64,000 bases of DNA from Mucilaginibacter flavus (GTDB taxonomy: Bacteria; Bacteroidota; Bacteroidia; Sphingobacteriales; Sphingobacteriaceae): positions 186,001 through 250,000 of the forward strand of contig NZ_JAUFPS010000041.1 in assembly GCF_030409315.1 (NCBI RefSeq), given 5' to 3'. Each line of letters begins with the position of its first letter. Position 1 is the first letter of the stretch. Positions 17,138-26,273 of this stretch are shown here, piece after piece. Both the position numbers and the translations under genes were made by a program. The notes under the pieces are model-generated. The model ran no database searches and was not told where the DNA came from. It was given only the letters and a program-made list of their open reading frames with translations.

Positions 17138-18316
17138 TTAAATGTCGATCTCTAACTCTACCCGGAAGGTTGAATTATCCTGTGTAATGGTGAGCCGGTG
17201 CTTACCGGGATAAATGTGCTGAAGCCGTCGGCGGGTATTACTAATACCGATGCCTTTACGACCGCTTGCAGGGCGGTTATCAAATATGGTGTTCTCGCAG
17301 GCGAACAGGATTTTTCCGGGTGATGTTTGGAGGATAATATTAATATTGGATGCCTCATGTTTACTTACACCGTATTTAAATACGTTTTCAATAAACGTCA
17401 TCAATACCAATGGCGGTACTTTTTGATGATTGATATCGCCGGATACAGTAAAATCGAGCGTCGTTTTTTTACCAAGGCGAAGTTTTTGCAGGTCGATATA
17501 GTCGTTTATACAATCAACCTCGCTTTGTAGTAAAACAAAATCCTCCGTTACTTCATCGGTAACATAACGCATAATATTGGAGAGTTTCATGATACTTTCC
17601 GATGTATGCTCGCTATCGGTAACCGATAAGGCGTATATATTGTTGAGCGTATTGAACAGAAAGTGTGGGTTAATTTGCGCTTTAAGGAACGACAACTCGG
17701 CATGGGCCTTTTCGGCTTCGGCCCTGATTACCATTTGCTCGGTAAGCTGCCATTTTTGTACTGTGCTCATGGCTATACCCAAACCTATTACAATGATAAA
17801 AATGAACAAGCCCACCATATCAATATTGCCCGACTGGTGTATAAAAATGATTTGGTTGGACGGCTTTTTTAAGCTGGGGTCCTGCATTCGCAAATCCTCA
17901 TGAGGCAAGGGCCCAAAGGGCAGGTTTTTTGGCCCTACGGTTCCGCTATCGGCGTTGGGTATCAGCTGCGGACCGATAGTTGCGGTAGCTGTTTGTTTTT
18001 CTTTAGCCAGATTATGCAACAGCAGGTTATCAAAAGGCTGCAAAAAGTACACGCAGCCCGATAAGAGCAAGACAATAAGGCCGTAAACGAAATAGTTTTT
18101 TTTGAATACAAACCTTGGTACCAGGAACCAGGCATTAAAGTAAAACATGAAAATATACGTAAGACAAAACAACCAGTAGTACGGCGACTGGATAACCGCA
18201 TAAGTACTGCTACTGCTTTGTTGTGTACGATTCATGAATAAAAGCGGAAATCCAAAAAATACCAGCCAACCTGCAGCGTGTATGAATATGTTGGTTGCTT
18301 TTTTGGAAACGATCAT
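17138..18316 (-). CDS. LytS-type sensor histidine kinase
   Basis: A 392-residue membrane kinase: four hydrophobic segments (about 12-28, 44-65, 76-95, 165-184) with an extracytoplasmic stretch of about 65 residues between the third and fourth, then a His_kinase domain with His218 in INPHFLFNTLNNIY and a degenerate ATPase domain (FIENVFKYG, GIGISNTRRRL). This is the family that pairs with LytTR regulators, and the LytTR gene is directly downstream. No periplasmic sensor fold is recognised. Confidence 0.92.
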   Translation of the reverse strand: MIVSKKATNIFIHAAGWLVFFGFPLLFMNRTQQSSSSTYAVIQSPYYWLFCLTYIFMFYFNAWFLVPRFVFKKNYFVYGLIVLLLSGCVYFLQPFDNLLLHNLAKEKQTATATIGPQLIPNADSGTVGPKNLPFGPLPHEDLRMQDPSLKKPSNQIIFIHQSGNIDMVGLFIFIIVIGLGIAMSTVQKWQLTEQMVIRAEAEKAHAELSFLKAQINPHFLFNTLNNIYALSVTDSEHTSESIMKLSNIMRYVTDEVTEDFVLLQSEVDCINDYIDLQKLRLGKKTTLDFTVSGDINHQKVPPLVLMTFIENVFKYGVSKHEASNINIILQTSPGKILFACENTIFDNRPASGRKGIGISNTRRRLQHIYPGKHRLTITQDNSTFRVELEIDI

Positions 18317-18430
18317 CTGGTTAAAAAATTTATTAAATATAGTAGTACGGCGTCAAATAAGATATCAATCAAAAATAATTACGCTTTTACTATAAGGTTT
18401 GCCTGTTTTTTATTTTACCTGCTTTATAAA

Positions 18431-18460
18431 TAAGCGCCCTATACTGCTACAGGGCGCTTA
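18431..18460. terminator. GC-rich hairpin in the nagB-kinase gap
   Basis: Arms TAAGCGCCCT (18431-18440) and AGGGCGCTTA (18451-18460) with a 10-base loop, flanked by an A-run on the right and TTTATAAA on the left. It may be a terminator or an attenuator ahead of the kinase gene, whose start is 115 bases further along the minus strand. Confidence 0.5.
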
Positions 18461-18677
18461 TAACCTAATAAAAAAAACAGAACATTATGAACAGGATATG
18501 TCCCGGTAGCCTGATCAACGATTCAAAGGTGATCAAGAATGCCCTATAAGGCAAAGGTTTATCGGTGAACCGGGCTTATGTATAGATGAATGGCACGGCT
18601 GGGATTGGTGAAAAATATCCCTAATTTCGAACAATAAAACCGGGGGCTCTGAAAATTTGAAATAACAAAGCGATGAA

Positions 18678-18710
18678 AAACTTGCAAAGTTTTAAAAACT
18701 TCGCAAGTTT
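18678..18710. terminator. Palindromic hairpin after nagB (ACTTCGNAAGT repeat family)
   Basis: Arms AAACTTGCAAAGTTT (18678-18692) and AAACTTCGCAAGTTT (18696-18710) pair over 15 bases with one mismatch and a 3-base loop. It lies 66 bases after the nagB stop on the minus strand. A related perfect palindrome is at 27440-27472, so this is both a probable terminator and a member of a dispersed repeat family. Confidence 0.6.
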
Positions 18711-18775
18711 GGATTTGCGATTTACCGCAGGGACATACCATGCAATGATGATTGTTTTAGATTTAAAACAACGCC

Positions 18776-19534
18776 TTAAAAATTAAATCCCCTTGCCTTG
18801 GCCCGCTCATAAATCAAAGCCCCGGCTTCGGCATCTAAAAGAATTTCACAATTAGGGTGCAACTGAACTACCGATGCGGGGATATCAGTACCCACCGGGC
18901 CTAATATAGCTTGCTCAATAATACTGGCTTTGTGCGCGCCTTTGGCAATAAGGATAAGTTTACGCGTATGCATAATGTTTTTAATGCCCCGGGTTAGTCC
19001 GCCTAAAACAACATCATCAGGTACCTGCGTTTCGCGGCGCACACGGGCCTCAAAGTCTGGGTCCATTGGTGATACCCAGGTTTCGCTTTCAAGCGGCGTA
19101 CCGGGCTGGTTAATGCCTATGTGGCCGTTGCTGCCTATGCCCAGCATCTGCAAATCGGCACCGCCGCGTTCGGCAAGGCGTTGTTCAAACAGCAGGCTTT
19201 CGGCCTCAAAATCATCGCTCATGGTAGGTGGCATAATAAAGTTTTCATCGGGTATCCCCAGTGGGCCTGCAATCTGGTTCAAAATCATGGTATAGCAACT
19301 ACCGGCATATTCGCGTGGCAGGTTGGTTAATTCATCAACGTTAAACAGGGTGATGCGCGATACGTCAAACGGATATTGGGTGTAAATATCAGAAACAATG
19401 CGATGCATATCCATGGTGGTTTGCCCGGTTGAAAGACCTATTACAGATGTTGGTTTTTCCAGCATCTGGCCAATAATACGCCATGCAGCAGTTTCGTTAA
19501 ATTCGCGCTCGTTTTTGGTGATCGTGATTTTCAT
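18776..19534 (-). CDS. nagB: Glucosamine-6-phosphate deaminase
   Basis: A 252-residue NagB-family enzyme turning glucosamine-6-phosphate into fructose-6-phosphate and ammonia in the cytoplasm. Seen: the phosphate loop GLSTGQT (33-39), NVDEL with Asp67, and the catalytic histidine His138 in GIGSNGHIGINQPG. It lacks the C-terminal extension of the allosteric enterobacterial enzyme, as in the short Gram-positive forms. It is the last gene of a minus-strand PTS operon, 8 bases after HPr, which points to an amino sugar as the PTS substrate. No nagA deacetylase lies in the window, so glucosamine is a more likely substrate than N-acetylglucosamine; galactosamine-type isomerases are homologous and cannot be ruled out. 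Confidence 0.88.
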   Translation of the reverse strand: MKITITKNEREFNETAAWRIIGQMLEKPTSVIGLSTGQTTMDMHRIVSDIYTQYPFDVSRITLFNVDELTNLPREYAGSCYTMILNQIAGPLGIPDENFIMPPTMSDDFEAESLLFEQRLAERGGADLQMLGIGSNGHIGINQPGTPLESETWVSPMDPDFEARVRRETQVPDDVVLGGLTRGIKNIMHTRKLILIAKGAHKASIIEQAILGPVGTDIPASVVQLHPNCEILLDAEAGALIYERAKARGFNF

Positions 19535-19542
19535 TATAAATA

Positions 19543-19809
19543 TTATAAGTGTTTTAATTCTTCGTGAAAAAACAGGTCGATAGCTACCAAAGCGCCCACT
19601 TCATCTTCGCCATCAACAATAATGGTAATGGTATCGCCCCCCTTCGCCGCCAGCGAAAGTATATTAAGCAGGCTGTTGATTTTAACCGTACGGGGTCCCT
19701 TTTTCATGCTGATGGTTGATTTAAACCTTTTGGTGAGTTTTACCAATGCGGTAGCGGGCCGGGCATGTATGCCCTCGGCCGCGTTGATGATATAATCTTT
19801 GCTGATCAT
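19543..19809 (-). CDS. ptsH: PTS phosphocarrier protein HPr
   Basis: An 88-residue HPr with the EI-phosphorylated His15 in EGIHARPAT and a serine at position 46 (KINSLLNIL), the site HPr kinase acts on in other bacteria. It passes phosphate from EI to the IIA protein of the same operon. It overlaps the EI gene by four bases (ATGA) and precedes nagB by eight. Confidence 0.93.
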   Translation of the reverse strand: MISKDYIINAAEGIHARPATALVKLTKRFKSTISMKKGPRTVKINSLLNILSLAAKGGDTITIIVDGEDEVGALVAIDLFFHEELKHL

Positions 19810-21521
19810 GCTGTTGTGTCTTTTAAGTAAGCGCTAATAAGGGTAGAGTTGTCCATGGCCATAACCTGTTGGTAAATTTGATTTGCCAAAGCCATATGGT
19901 TATTAATGATGATGTTTTTAATGTGGGGGATAGCTGCGGCACTCATAGAAAATTCGGTTAAACCCATACCCATCAGCAGGAGGGTAGCGTCGGGGTCGGC
20001 GGCAAGTTCTCCGCACATGCCAACTTCAATATTGTTTTTGTGCGCCTGTTTAATCACATTATCTATCAAACGGAGTACGCCGGGATTGTAGGGATCATAC
20101 AGGTTACTGATCTTCTCATTCATCCTATCAACCGCCAAAGTATACTGGCAAAGATCATTGGTGCCGATGCTGAAAAAATCAACTTCTTTGGCCAACAGAT
20201 CTGCAGTTACGGCGGCAGAGGGAATCTCTATCATGATACCGATTTCTATTGTGCGGTCAAAACCGATCCCGGCCTCGTTGAGTTCTTCAATAGCCTGGTT
20301 TAGAATCACCTTGGCAGCCCTAATCTCCTGTACATTGGCAATCATCGGGAACATGATTTTTAGTTTACCAAAGGCGCTCGCTCTTAAAATGGCCTTTAGT
20401 TGAGTGAGGAAAAGTTCCGGCCTATCTAAACAAATCCTGATAGCACGATAACCTAAAAAAGGGTTTTGTTCAATAGGGAAATCAAAATAGGGGAGTTGTT
20501 TATCGCCGCCAATATCAAGCGTGCGCACAATTACAGGTTTGCTTTTTGCCTTTAGCACTACGGCTTTATAAAATTCAAATTGTTCATCTTCACCGGGTAG
20601 CGAATCTCGCCCCATAAACAACAATTCGGTACGTAGTAAGCCGCTTCCTTCTGCTCCAAAATCATGCGCCAATTCCATGTCCTGAGCATTGGCAATGTTT
20701 GCAAAAAGGCTTATGGTGGTGCCATCGGTAGTAATGGCGAGCCTATCTTTTTGCGATTTTAGCAATGCTGTTTCTACCAGCCAAATTTCCCGTTTTAACT
20801 GGTACTCAAAAAGGGTTTCGCTATCGGGATTAATTAAAATTTTGCCGGTCTGGCCATCAAGTATCAGCAGGTCGCCATTGTTAATTTCCTGCAATACAGC
20901 TCCACACCCAACAATGGCCGGAATTCCCCTCGATTTGGCAACAATGGCCGCATGCGAAGTTTTGCTCCCTATCTGCGTAGCAAAACCCACAACCCGCATA
21001 ATATCCATACTGATGGTATCAGAGGGACTTAAATCTGCAGCAATGATAACGGTGTCTGGCGGGTAGGTTTGACCCGTTGCTTTGCCGGCAGAATTTAAAT
21101 TGGTTAAAATACGCCGACCGATATCCTGCACATCCGCCGCGCGGTCTTTCATATACTCGTCATCCATACTGTTAAACATGACTACAGCAATTGCAATCAC
21201 TTCAATAACGGCGTCATTTACATTCTTTTTTTCTGCCGATATTTTTTCAGCTACGTCCTCTTTAATCTGCGGATCGCTTAACAACTCAATATGGGCTTCC
21301 AGTATTTCCAAGCCATCGCTACCATTGGTTTCATCATAGCTATCAATCAGGATATTTACTTCGATGAGCGATTGTGTAACCGCGATATCGAATTTTTCAA
21401 TTTCAGCGGCAATCATCGAATCATCGGCTAATAAAAGACCCGTTAATGCATTTGTCTGCCTGTGCAACACAAAAGCCTTGCCTATGGCTATGCCCGCGGA
21501 TACACCAATACCGTTTATCAT
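19806..21521 (-). CDS. ptsI: PTS enzyme I (phosphoenolpyruvate-protein phosphotransferase)
   Basis: A 571-residue enzyme I of normal length. The N-terminal HPr-binding helices are followed by the swivelling domain with active-site His190 in GSKTSHAAIVA; the C-terminal PEP-binding barrel has EGSGLLRTE, FFSIGTNDLCQYT and Cys503 in GMCGELAADP. It starts phosphate transfer from PEP to HPr. The start overlaps the IIC-IID gene by four bases. Having general PTS proteins inside a sugar-specific operon fits a genome where this is the only sugar PTS. Confidence 0.95.
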   Translation of the reverse strand: MINGIGVSAGIAIGKAFVLHRQTNALTGLLLADDSMIAAEIEKFDIAVTQSLIEVNILIDSYDETNGSDGLEILEAHIELLSDPQIKEDVAEKISAEKKNVNDAVIEVIAIAVVMFNSMDDEYMKDRAADVQDIGRRILTNLNSAGKATGQTYPPDTVIIAADLSPSDTISMDIMRVVGFATQIGSKTSHAAIVAKSRGIPAIVGCGAVLQEINNGDLLILDGQTGKILINPDSETLFEYQLKREIWLVETALLKSQKDRLAITTDGTTISLFANIANAQDMELAHDFGAEGSGLLRTELLFMGRDSLPGEDEQFEFYKAVVLKAKSKPVIVRTLDIGGDKQLPYFDFPIEQNPFLGYRAIRICLDRPELFLTQLKAILRASAFGKLKIMFPMIANVQEIRAAKVILNQAIEELNEAGIGFDRTIEIGIMIEIPSAAVTADLLAKEVDFFSIGTNDLCQYTLAVDRMNEKISNLYDPYNPGVLRLIDNVIKQAHKNNIEVGMCGELAADPDATLLLMGMGLTEFSMSAAAIPHIKNIIINNHMALANQIYQQVMAMDNSTLISAYLKDTTA

Positions 21522-23107
21522 ACAAATAAATGAATTATGCTGCCTGCAAAACCCAGGGCCAGCAAGCCCAGTAATAACCAGGTAGTTTTAACCTGTTTTT
21601 TTACAAAATAAAATACCAAAAAGGTAAGCGCGAGCGGGATAATGGCAGGTACAACCTGGTCTAAAATAACCTGTACCTGTACCGATGAAGCCCCGCCTCC
21701 CATGCTTAGCGGCGTTTTTATATTCATGAGTGTGGCGGGCATGGCACCTACCACCATCAACCCTAAAATGGAAGCGCCGGCGGTTAGCCTGTCCATCACG
21801 TTGTTTTGAGCCAGGTTTTGGAGAAATTTTGTGCCCGTGTTATATCCTATAAATGTGAGATGATAACGAAGTAGCAAATGCGGAATGTTAAATATCAGCA
21901 TGAACAATATCGGCCCTAAAATATTGCCTTTAATGGCCAGCGATGTACCAACCCCGGCGGCTATTACTTTGAAAGTACCCCAAAAAAGAGAGTCGAAAAC
22001 ACCTGCCAGCGGTCCCATCAAACCTAATTTTACCGAACTGATGGAATCTTCATCAAAATTGGCATCCGTCGTGTTTTGCTCTTCCATGGCGGCCGTAATG
22101 CCTATAATTAAAGTTGAACCATAGGGGCTGGTGTTAAATAATTGCAAATGCCTTTTCAGGGCCAATGTCATAGTTTCCTGGGTGTGGTACAGTTTTTTTA
22201 AAGCCGGGATTATGGAAAACGCAAATCCTGTGTTTTGCCAGGTTTCAAAATTGAAATTGGCCTCTAAGGTTAATGACCTGAAAAATATGGCACGTAATAT
22301 TCCTTTGCTCAATTTGTGTTGATTCTGTACAGGCAAAGCTTCTGTTGGTGCGTCGTCAAAATCGAAATCATCATTGGCGGCAGCAGATTTAGGCGGGGCT
22401 TGGGTAACTATTAATGCTATAATTACTCCAAGCCCGCCAATAGCTATTACAGGCAACTTTAAAAAAGCGGCAAGTATGAAGCCCAGGAAAAAATAAGGGG
22501 CTACTTTTTTATTAAACATCAGGTTCATCAATAGCGCAAAACCCAATGCGGGCAACATATTACCTGCCACCTGCAAGCCCGATTGCACCCAGGCGGGAAT
22601 TAAATCTAAAAAAGATTTGATGGCTGTTGCGCCCACTTCTAAAGAGATAAAAACAATAATGCCCATCAATACCGGTTTCAATAAGCCCGATAAAATGTGC
22701 AACCGTTGAATGCTTTTATAATCACCATCCTGGGCGTATTGGTTGAACTTTTTATTGAATACCGCCCTAAATACAAATAGCGCGCTTATCACCAACTCGG
22801 CTAAAATAGAGATTGGTACAGCAAGGGCCAGCGCTATGGCAGGGCCTTTATGGGCAAGTATGGCAAACGCGGTTCCCAATACACCGCCGGTAATAATATC
22901 GGGGGGGATAGCAGCGCCAACTTTTATGTTCCCCATAAAAATTAGTTCAAGCGTGGCTCCAATCATGACGCCCTGGCTTACATCGCCCAAAACCAAACCA
23001 ACCAGCGGACCTAATACCAGCGGCCTGCTAAGTAGAGTTGTTCCCAAAAAATCTTCAAAATGCCCAAATATGGCTATCAGCGTGAGCAATAAAAATGTTA
23101 GCAGCAC
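21518..23107 (-). CDS. Fused PTS IIC-IID permease, mannose family
   Basis: A 529-residue membrane protein joining two normally separate subunits. Residues about 1-240 are an EIIC-Man/Sor domain (PLVLGPLVGLVLGDVSQGVMIG, LELIFMGNIKVGAAIPPD). An Asp/Ala-rich cytoplasmic linker (about 243-265) leads to the EIID domain, which opens with KLSKGILRAIFFRSLTLEAN and has FETWQNTGFAFSIIPALKKLY and LGLMGPLAGVFDSLFWGT. In other bacteria these are separate proteins that form one translocation complex. The frame is continuous with no sign of error. It sits between the IIB and EI genes, with an 11-base gap and a 4-base overlap. Confidence 0.9.
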   Translation of the reverse strand: MLLTFLLLTLIAIFGHFEDFLGTTLLSRPLVLGPLVGLVLGDVSQGVMIGATLELIFMGNIKVGAAIPPDIITGGVLGTAFAILAHKGPAIALALAVPISILAELVISALFVFRAVFNKKFNQYAQDGDYKSIQRLHILSGLLKPVLMGIIVFISLEVGATAIKSFLDLIPAWVQSGLQVAGNMLPALGFALLMNLMFNKKVAPYFFLGFILAAFLKLPVIAIGGLGVIIALIVTQAPPKSAAANDDFDFDDAPTEALPVQNQHKLSKGILRAIFFRSLTLEANFNFETWQNTGFAFSIIPALKKLYHTQETMTLALKRHLQLFNTSPYGSTLIIGITAAMEEQNTTDANFDEDSISSVKLGLMGPLAGVFDSLFWGTFKVIAAGVGTSLAIKGNILGPILFMLIFNIPHLLLRYHLTFIGYNTGTKFLQNLAQNNVMDRLTAGASILGLMVVGAMPATLMNIKTPLSMGGGASSVQVQVILDQVVPAIIPLALTFLVFYFVKKQVKTTWLLLGLLALGFAGSIIHLFV

Positions 23108-23118
23108 TTTGCAGTGTT

Positions 23119-23595
23119 TTAAATTAAAGTTTCAATCAATACTTTTTTATCAGTAGGCACCTGCCTAACTTCAAGCTCCAAACCATTGGCCAGCATTTCT
23201 TTAATAATGGTGATATCTTCATCGGTAAGGGCTATGGCTTTTGATATCGGCTTTGAATCTTCTTTTGTGCGGATACCGCCAAAGTTTATGGATTTTATTT
23301 CGGCTATTGTATTGGCCATAACCGAGGCATCCTTTACCGAGTTTACTATCAGCAAAATCTTCATTTGCTGTGCCCTGGCATCGTTGATAAAAGTGGCAGC
23401 ATCAGCAAGCGATTTAATAATAAGCCTGGTTGATGCCGGTTTGGCCAGACCGAGCGTCATTTTCATAAACTCATCTTGGGCAACTTTATCATTGGCCACT
23501 ACCAGGCAATCGGCACTGATGGCGGGTGTCCAGGTAAAGGCAACCTGGCCGTGTACCAGCCGGTCGTCTATGCGGGTAAGCTTAATCATTATCAA
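23119..23595 (-). CDS. PTS IIB component, mannose family
   Basis: A 158-residue IIB of the mannose/sorbose/N-acetylgalactosamine family, with the phosphorylated His15 in IDDRLVHGQV. It transfers phosphate from IIA to the incoming sugar. The frame overlaps the end of IIA by 14 bases; the second Met at 23589 gives the sequence MIKLTRIDDRLVHGQV, which is the usual family length, and may be the true start. Confidence 0.93.
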   Translation of the reverse strand: MIMIKLTRIDDRLVHGQVAFTWTPAISADCLVVANDKVAQDEFMKMTLGLAKPASTRLIIKSLADAATFINDARAQQMKILLIVNSVKDASVMANTIAEIKSINFGGIRTKEDSKPISKAIALTDEDITIIKEMLANGLELEVRQVPTDKKVLIETLI

Positions 23596-24004
23596 AATCG
23601 TTTTGTTGTTGCAGTTCTATGAGTTTATTTACGTAGGCCATTTGCTCCCGGGCGTTTATGATAGCGCCGGAAATGGCGTCTTCGATAGGCGTGTCAGCAT
23701 CGGACAAAATAATTTCGATAAGTAAGGGCAGGTTAAAACCGGATATAAGGTGCACGTTTGGCCTCAGCGCTTCTCTTATCATAATATTATTAACGCTACC
23801 GCCCAGCAAATCGGTAAAAATGATCAGCTCGTCATCTTCCGACAGGCCGTTAAGTACGGGCATTAATTCATCCTCCACAGAAATATCCTGGTTTAAATAA
23901 GCCCCGATAAGGAACAGGTTTTCGGTTTCGCCGGTAATGATCTCCAACGACGATTTTATGCCCTGTGCAAATGCACCATGTGTGGCAATCAGGAACTTTC
24001 TCAT
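23582..24004 (-). CDS. PTS IIA component, mannose family
   Basis: A 140-residue IIA protein: FLIATHGAFAQG with the phosphorylated His9, and FTDLLGGSVNN typical of the fold. First gene of the PTS operon. A 19-base perfect stem sits 15 bases upstream of its ATG (see separate entry), so the operon may be controlled through its leader. No regulator gene lies directly beside the operon. Confidence 0.92.
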   Translation of the reverse strand: MRKFLIATHGAFAQGIKSSLEIITGETENLFLIGAYLNQDISVEDELMPVLNGLSEDDELIIFTDLLGGSVNNIMIREALRPNVHLISGFNLPLLIEIILSDADTPIEDAISGAIINAREQMAYVNKLIELQQQNDFDND

Positions 24005-24018
24005 ATCGGTAATTGAGG

Positions 24019-24065
24019 CCTTGCCCGACAGCGATGGTTTTTAAATCCATCGCTGTCGGGCAAGG
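24019..24065. promoter_or_regulatory. Perfect 19-bp hairpin in the PTS operon leader
   Basis: Arms CCTTGCCCGACAGCGATGG (24019-24037) and its exact complement (24047-24065) enclose a 9-base loop. On the minus strand the hairpin ends 14 bases before the IIA start codon, and no U-tract follows it, so it does not look like a plain terminator. It could block or shape translation initiation, stabilise the mRNA, or simply be one copy of a dispersed repeat; the sequence alone does not decide. Confidence 0.6.
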
Positions 24066-24431
24066 TTATTTTGGGTTTATAATTCTTTACAAGTATGCTA
24101 CAAAGTTGAACCAAAAGGAATTTTGAGCGCCCTACATCACCACTACTTAAAACTTAAAGTGTTTTATTATAGCCATTTAATATGAATAAAACACCGGATT
24201 GCACCACTACAGCGGGCAACTGCGTCATTTAAATAATAAGTTGATAGTATGTTTAAAACCGAAGGCGCATTAATCCAGATAAACGGCTTTGCAATATTGA
24301 TATGGGTAGTGGTAATGTAGTGCTTTTCAAATAGCAGCGCCAAATAATAATAATGACTTTTGTTTGAGTTTAAAACGCGTCTATCTTTAAGTTTCTTAAC
24401 ACGTATTTCAATTTTTGATTGCTCCTGATAT
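24066..24431. other. Divergent intergenic region between PTS operon and GH9
   Basis: About 370 AT-rich bases that should carry both divergent promoters. I see no clear TAnnTTTG box in either direction and no conserved small gene. A minus-strand open frame across 24167-24484 overlaps the GH9 signal peptide and lacks features of a real protein. Confidence 0.4.
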
Positions 24432-26258
24432 ATGATGAACAACGCATTTAGGTTTTTATTGATGGCGATGCTACTGCCTGCCATGGGCTTGGCTCAAAAT
24501 ATAAAAGTAGTTACCAACCAGGTAGGTTATGAGGATACACAGGCAAAAAAAGCCATTATAGTTACTGATAAGCGGTATTCCATCAATTCGTTTACATTGG
24601 TAGATGAGGCTGATAAAACAGTTTATAATGCAAAAGCCATTTACAGCGGCAAAGTTAAGGGATGGAAAGGCCGGGAATTTTACACGCTTGATTTTAGCGC
24701 CTTTAATACGGATGGCGTTTTTAAAATCGTGGTAAACGTTCAGGGTAAAAAGATTTCCTCTTACCCTTTTAAAATTGGTAAGAACGTATTGGAACAGGCT
24801 ACCATGAGCGATGTAGTTTATTACTTTAAAGGGCAACGCAGCGCGGGTGAAATTGACAGGGCAGATCATCACCTGTTATTAGCCGGGCTTACCAAAGATA
24901 CCATTGACGCGCATGGTGGTTGGTACGATGCTACCGGCGATTACGGTAAACACCTGTCTCACCTGTCTTTTTCACTTTATTTTAACCCACAGCAAATTCC
25001 CCTGGTGGTTTGGAGCCTGTTTAAAACCAACGAATTGCTCAATAAAAAAACCGTTACCGATTTCAGGCAGATCAACCGCCGGGTATTGGATGAAGCCATT
25101 TATGGTGCCGATTATTTAGTTAGAATGCAGGCTAAAAACGGATCGTTTTACCGGTCGGTATCAGCGCCTGGTCCGGGTAAGCTGGCTAAGGATAGGGTGA
25201 TCCGTGCCGAGGACGCTTCTTATCGTATCAAACAAACCAAAGATCAAACCTTAAAAAACGACGCCCAAAACAGCGATTGGCATCGCTACCAGGCAAGTTA
25301 CCGCTCGGGCGGCGGCATGGCTATAGCAGCGCTGGCTATGGCCTCAACCTCAAAAGCCAGCGGCGATTTTAGTAACGCTCAATACCTTCAGGCTGCCGAA
25401 AATGCTTTTAAATTTCTGGAGGCCAATAATAAACTCATGACTTTTGATGGGAAGGAAAATATCCTTGATGATTATTGTGCCTTAAGTGCCGCTACTGAGT
25501 TATACAAAGCCAGCAACAAGCCCGAATATTTAACCGCCGCTACCCAGCGTGCCAATAACCTATTAGGCAGGTTATCATCTTGGAGCAATTATAAAAATTA
25601 CTGGCGGGCCGATAGTACGGACAGGCCATTCTTCCATCCATCAGATGCGGGTCTGCCTGTTACCAGTCTTATTTATTATTATCCTTACGCCGACGAGAAA
25701 ATGAAAGCGGATATTAAAAAAGCTATCAGAAGCTCGCTTGAATTTGAGTTGAAGCTAACGCGTGAAGTAAATAACCCATTTGGTTACAGCCGCCAACTGG
25801 TGCAGGATACGTTGGGTAAAAGGCGCACGTCGTTTTTCTTCCCGCAGGGTAGCGATGCTTCGCCATGGTGGCAGGGAGAGAACGCGCGCTTATCATCAAT
25901 GGCCACAGCCGCGCGCCTTGCAGCCGGCTTATTCACAGATGATAAGCCATTCCATGATCAGTTAGAAGGTTTCGCTATCGATCAGCTTAACTGGGTTTTG
26001 GGTTTAAACCCTTTTGATGCCAGTATGCTTCAAGGCACCGGGCACAACAACCCGGCCTACGGTTTCTTTGGTACTTTTGAGTATACCAACGCGCCGGGCG
26101 GCATTGTAAACGGTATTACATCGGGCCTCAATGATGAAAATGATATCGACTTTAACTTATCCTACGCCCAAATCCATAAAGATTACGACTGGCGCTGGGC
26201 CGAACAATGGCTGCCTCATACCGCGTGGTACCTGTTAGCCGTTGCCTTGCACGAATAA
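24432..26258 (+). CDS. GH9 glycosidase with N-terminal Ig-like domain
   Basis: A 608-residue exported enzyme (signal peptide ending AMGLAQ). Residues about 23-118 form the CelD_N-type immunoglobulin-like domain (VTNQVGY opening). The (alpha/alpha)6 GH9 barrel follows, with the catalytic Asp pair in GGWYDATGDYGKHLS (Asp166, Asp170), GNNP-type motif as GHNNPAYG, and probable proton donor Glu591 in DWRWAEQWLPH. GH9 includes endoglucanases, but also exo-beta-glucosaminidases of chitin users; the divergent glucosamine-type PTS/nagB operon makes the latter worth testing. Only 15 bases separate it from the redoxin gene downstream. Confidence 0.88.
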   Translation: MMNNAFRFLLMAMLLPAMGLAQNIKVVTNQVGYEDTQAKKAIIVTDKRYSINSFTLVDEADKTVYNAKAIYSGKVKGWKGREFYTLDFSAFNTDGVFKIVVNVQGKKISSYPFKIGKNVLEQATMSDVVYYFKGQRSAGEIDRADHHLLLAGLTKDTIDAHGGWYDATGDYGKHLSHLSFSLYFNPQQIPLVVWSLFKTNELLNKKTVTDFRQINRRVLDEAIYGADYLVRMQAKNGSFYRSVSAPGPGKLAKDRVIRAEDASYRIKQTKDQTLKNDAQNSDWHRYQASYRSGGGMAIAALAMASTSKASGDFSNAQYLQAAENAFKFLEANNKLMTFDGKENILDDYCALSAATELYKASNKPEYLTAATQRANNLLGRLSSWSNYKNYWRADSTDRPFFHPSDAGLPVTSLIYYYPYADEKMKADIKKAIRSSLEFELKLTREVNNPFGYSRQLVQDTLGKRRTSFFFPQGSDASPWWQGENARLSSMATAARLAAGLFTDDKPFHDQLEGFAIDQLNWVLGLNPFDASMLQGTGHNNPAYGFFGTFEYTNAPGGIVNGITSGLNDENDIDFNLSYAQIHKDYDWRWAEQWLPHTAWYLLAVALHE

Positions 26259-26273
26259 CCAATTCAAAACATT

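Larger units (their letters stand above)
18317..18775. other. Intergenic region with two hairpins
   Basis: About 460 bases between the end of the PTS/nagB operon and the kinase start, both on the minus strand. It holds a 10-base stem at 18431-18460 and a 15-base stem at 18678-18710, listed separately. The rest is AT-rich with no convincing gene. Confidence 0.6.

Noticed and set aside
18559..18741. 60-residue minus-strand frame in the nagB-kinase gap
   Set aside because: It crosses the palindromic hairpin and has no protein-like features.
24167..24484. Minus-strand 105-residue frame upstream of GH9
   Set aside because: It overlaps the GH9 signal peptide region and has no domain or signal.
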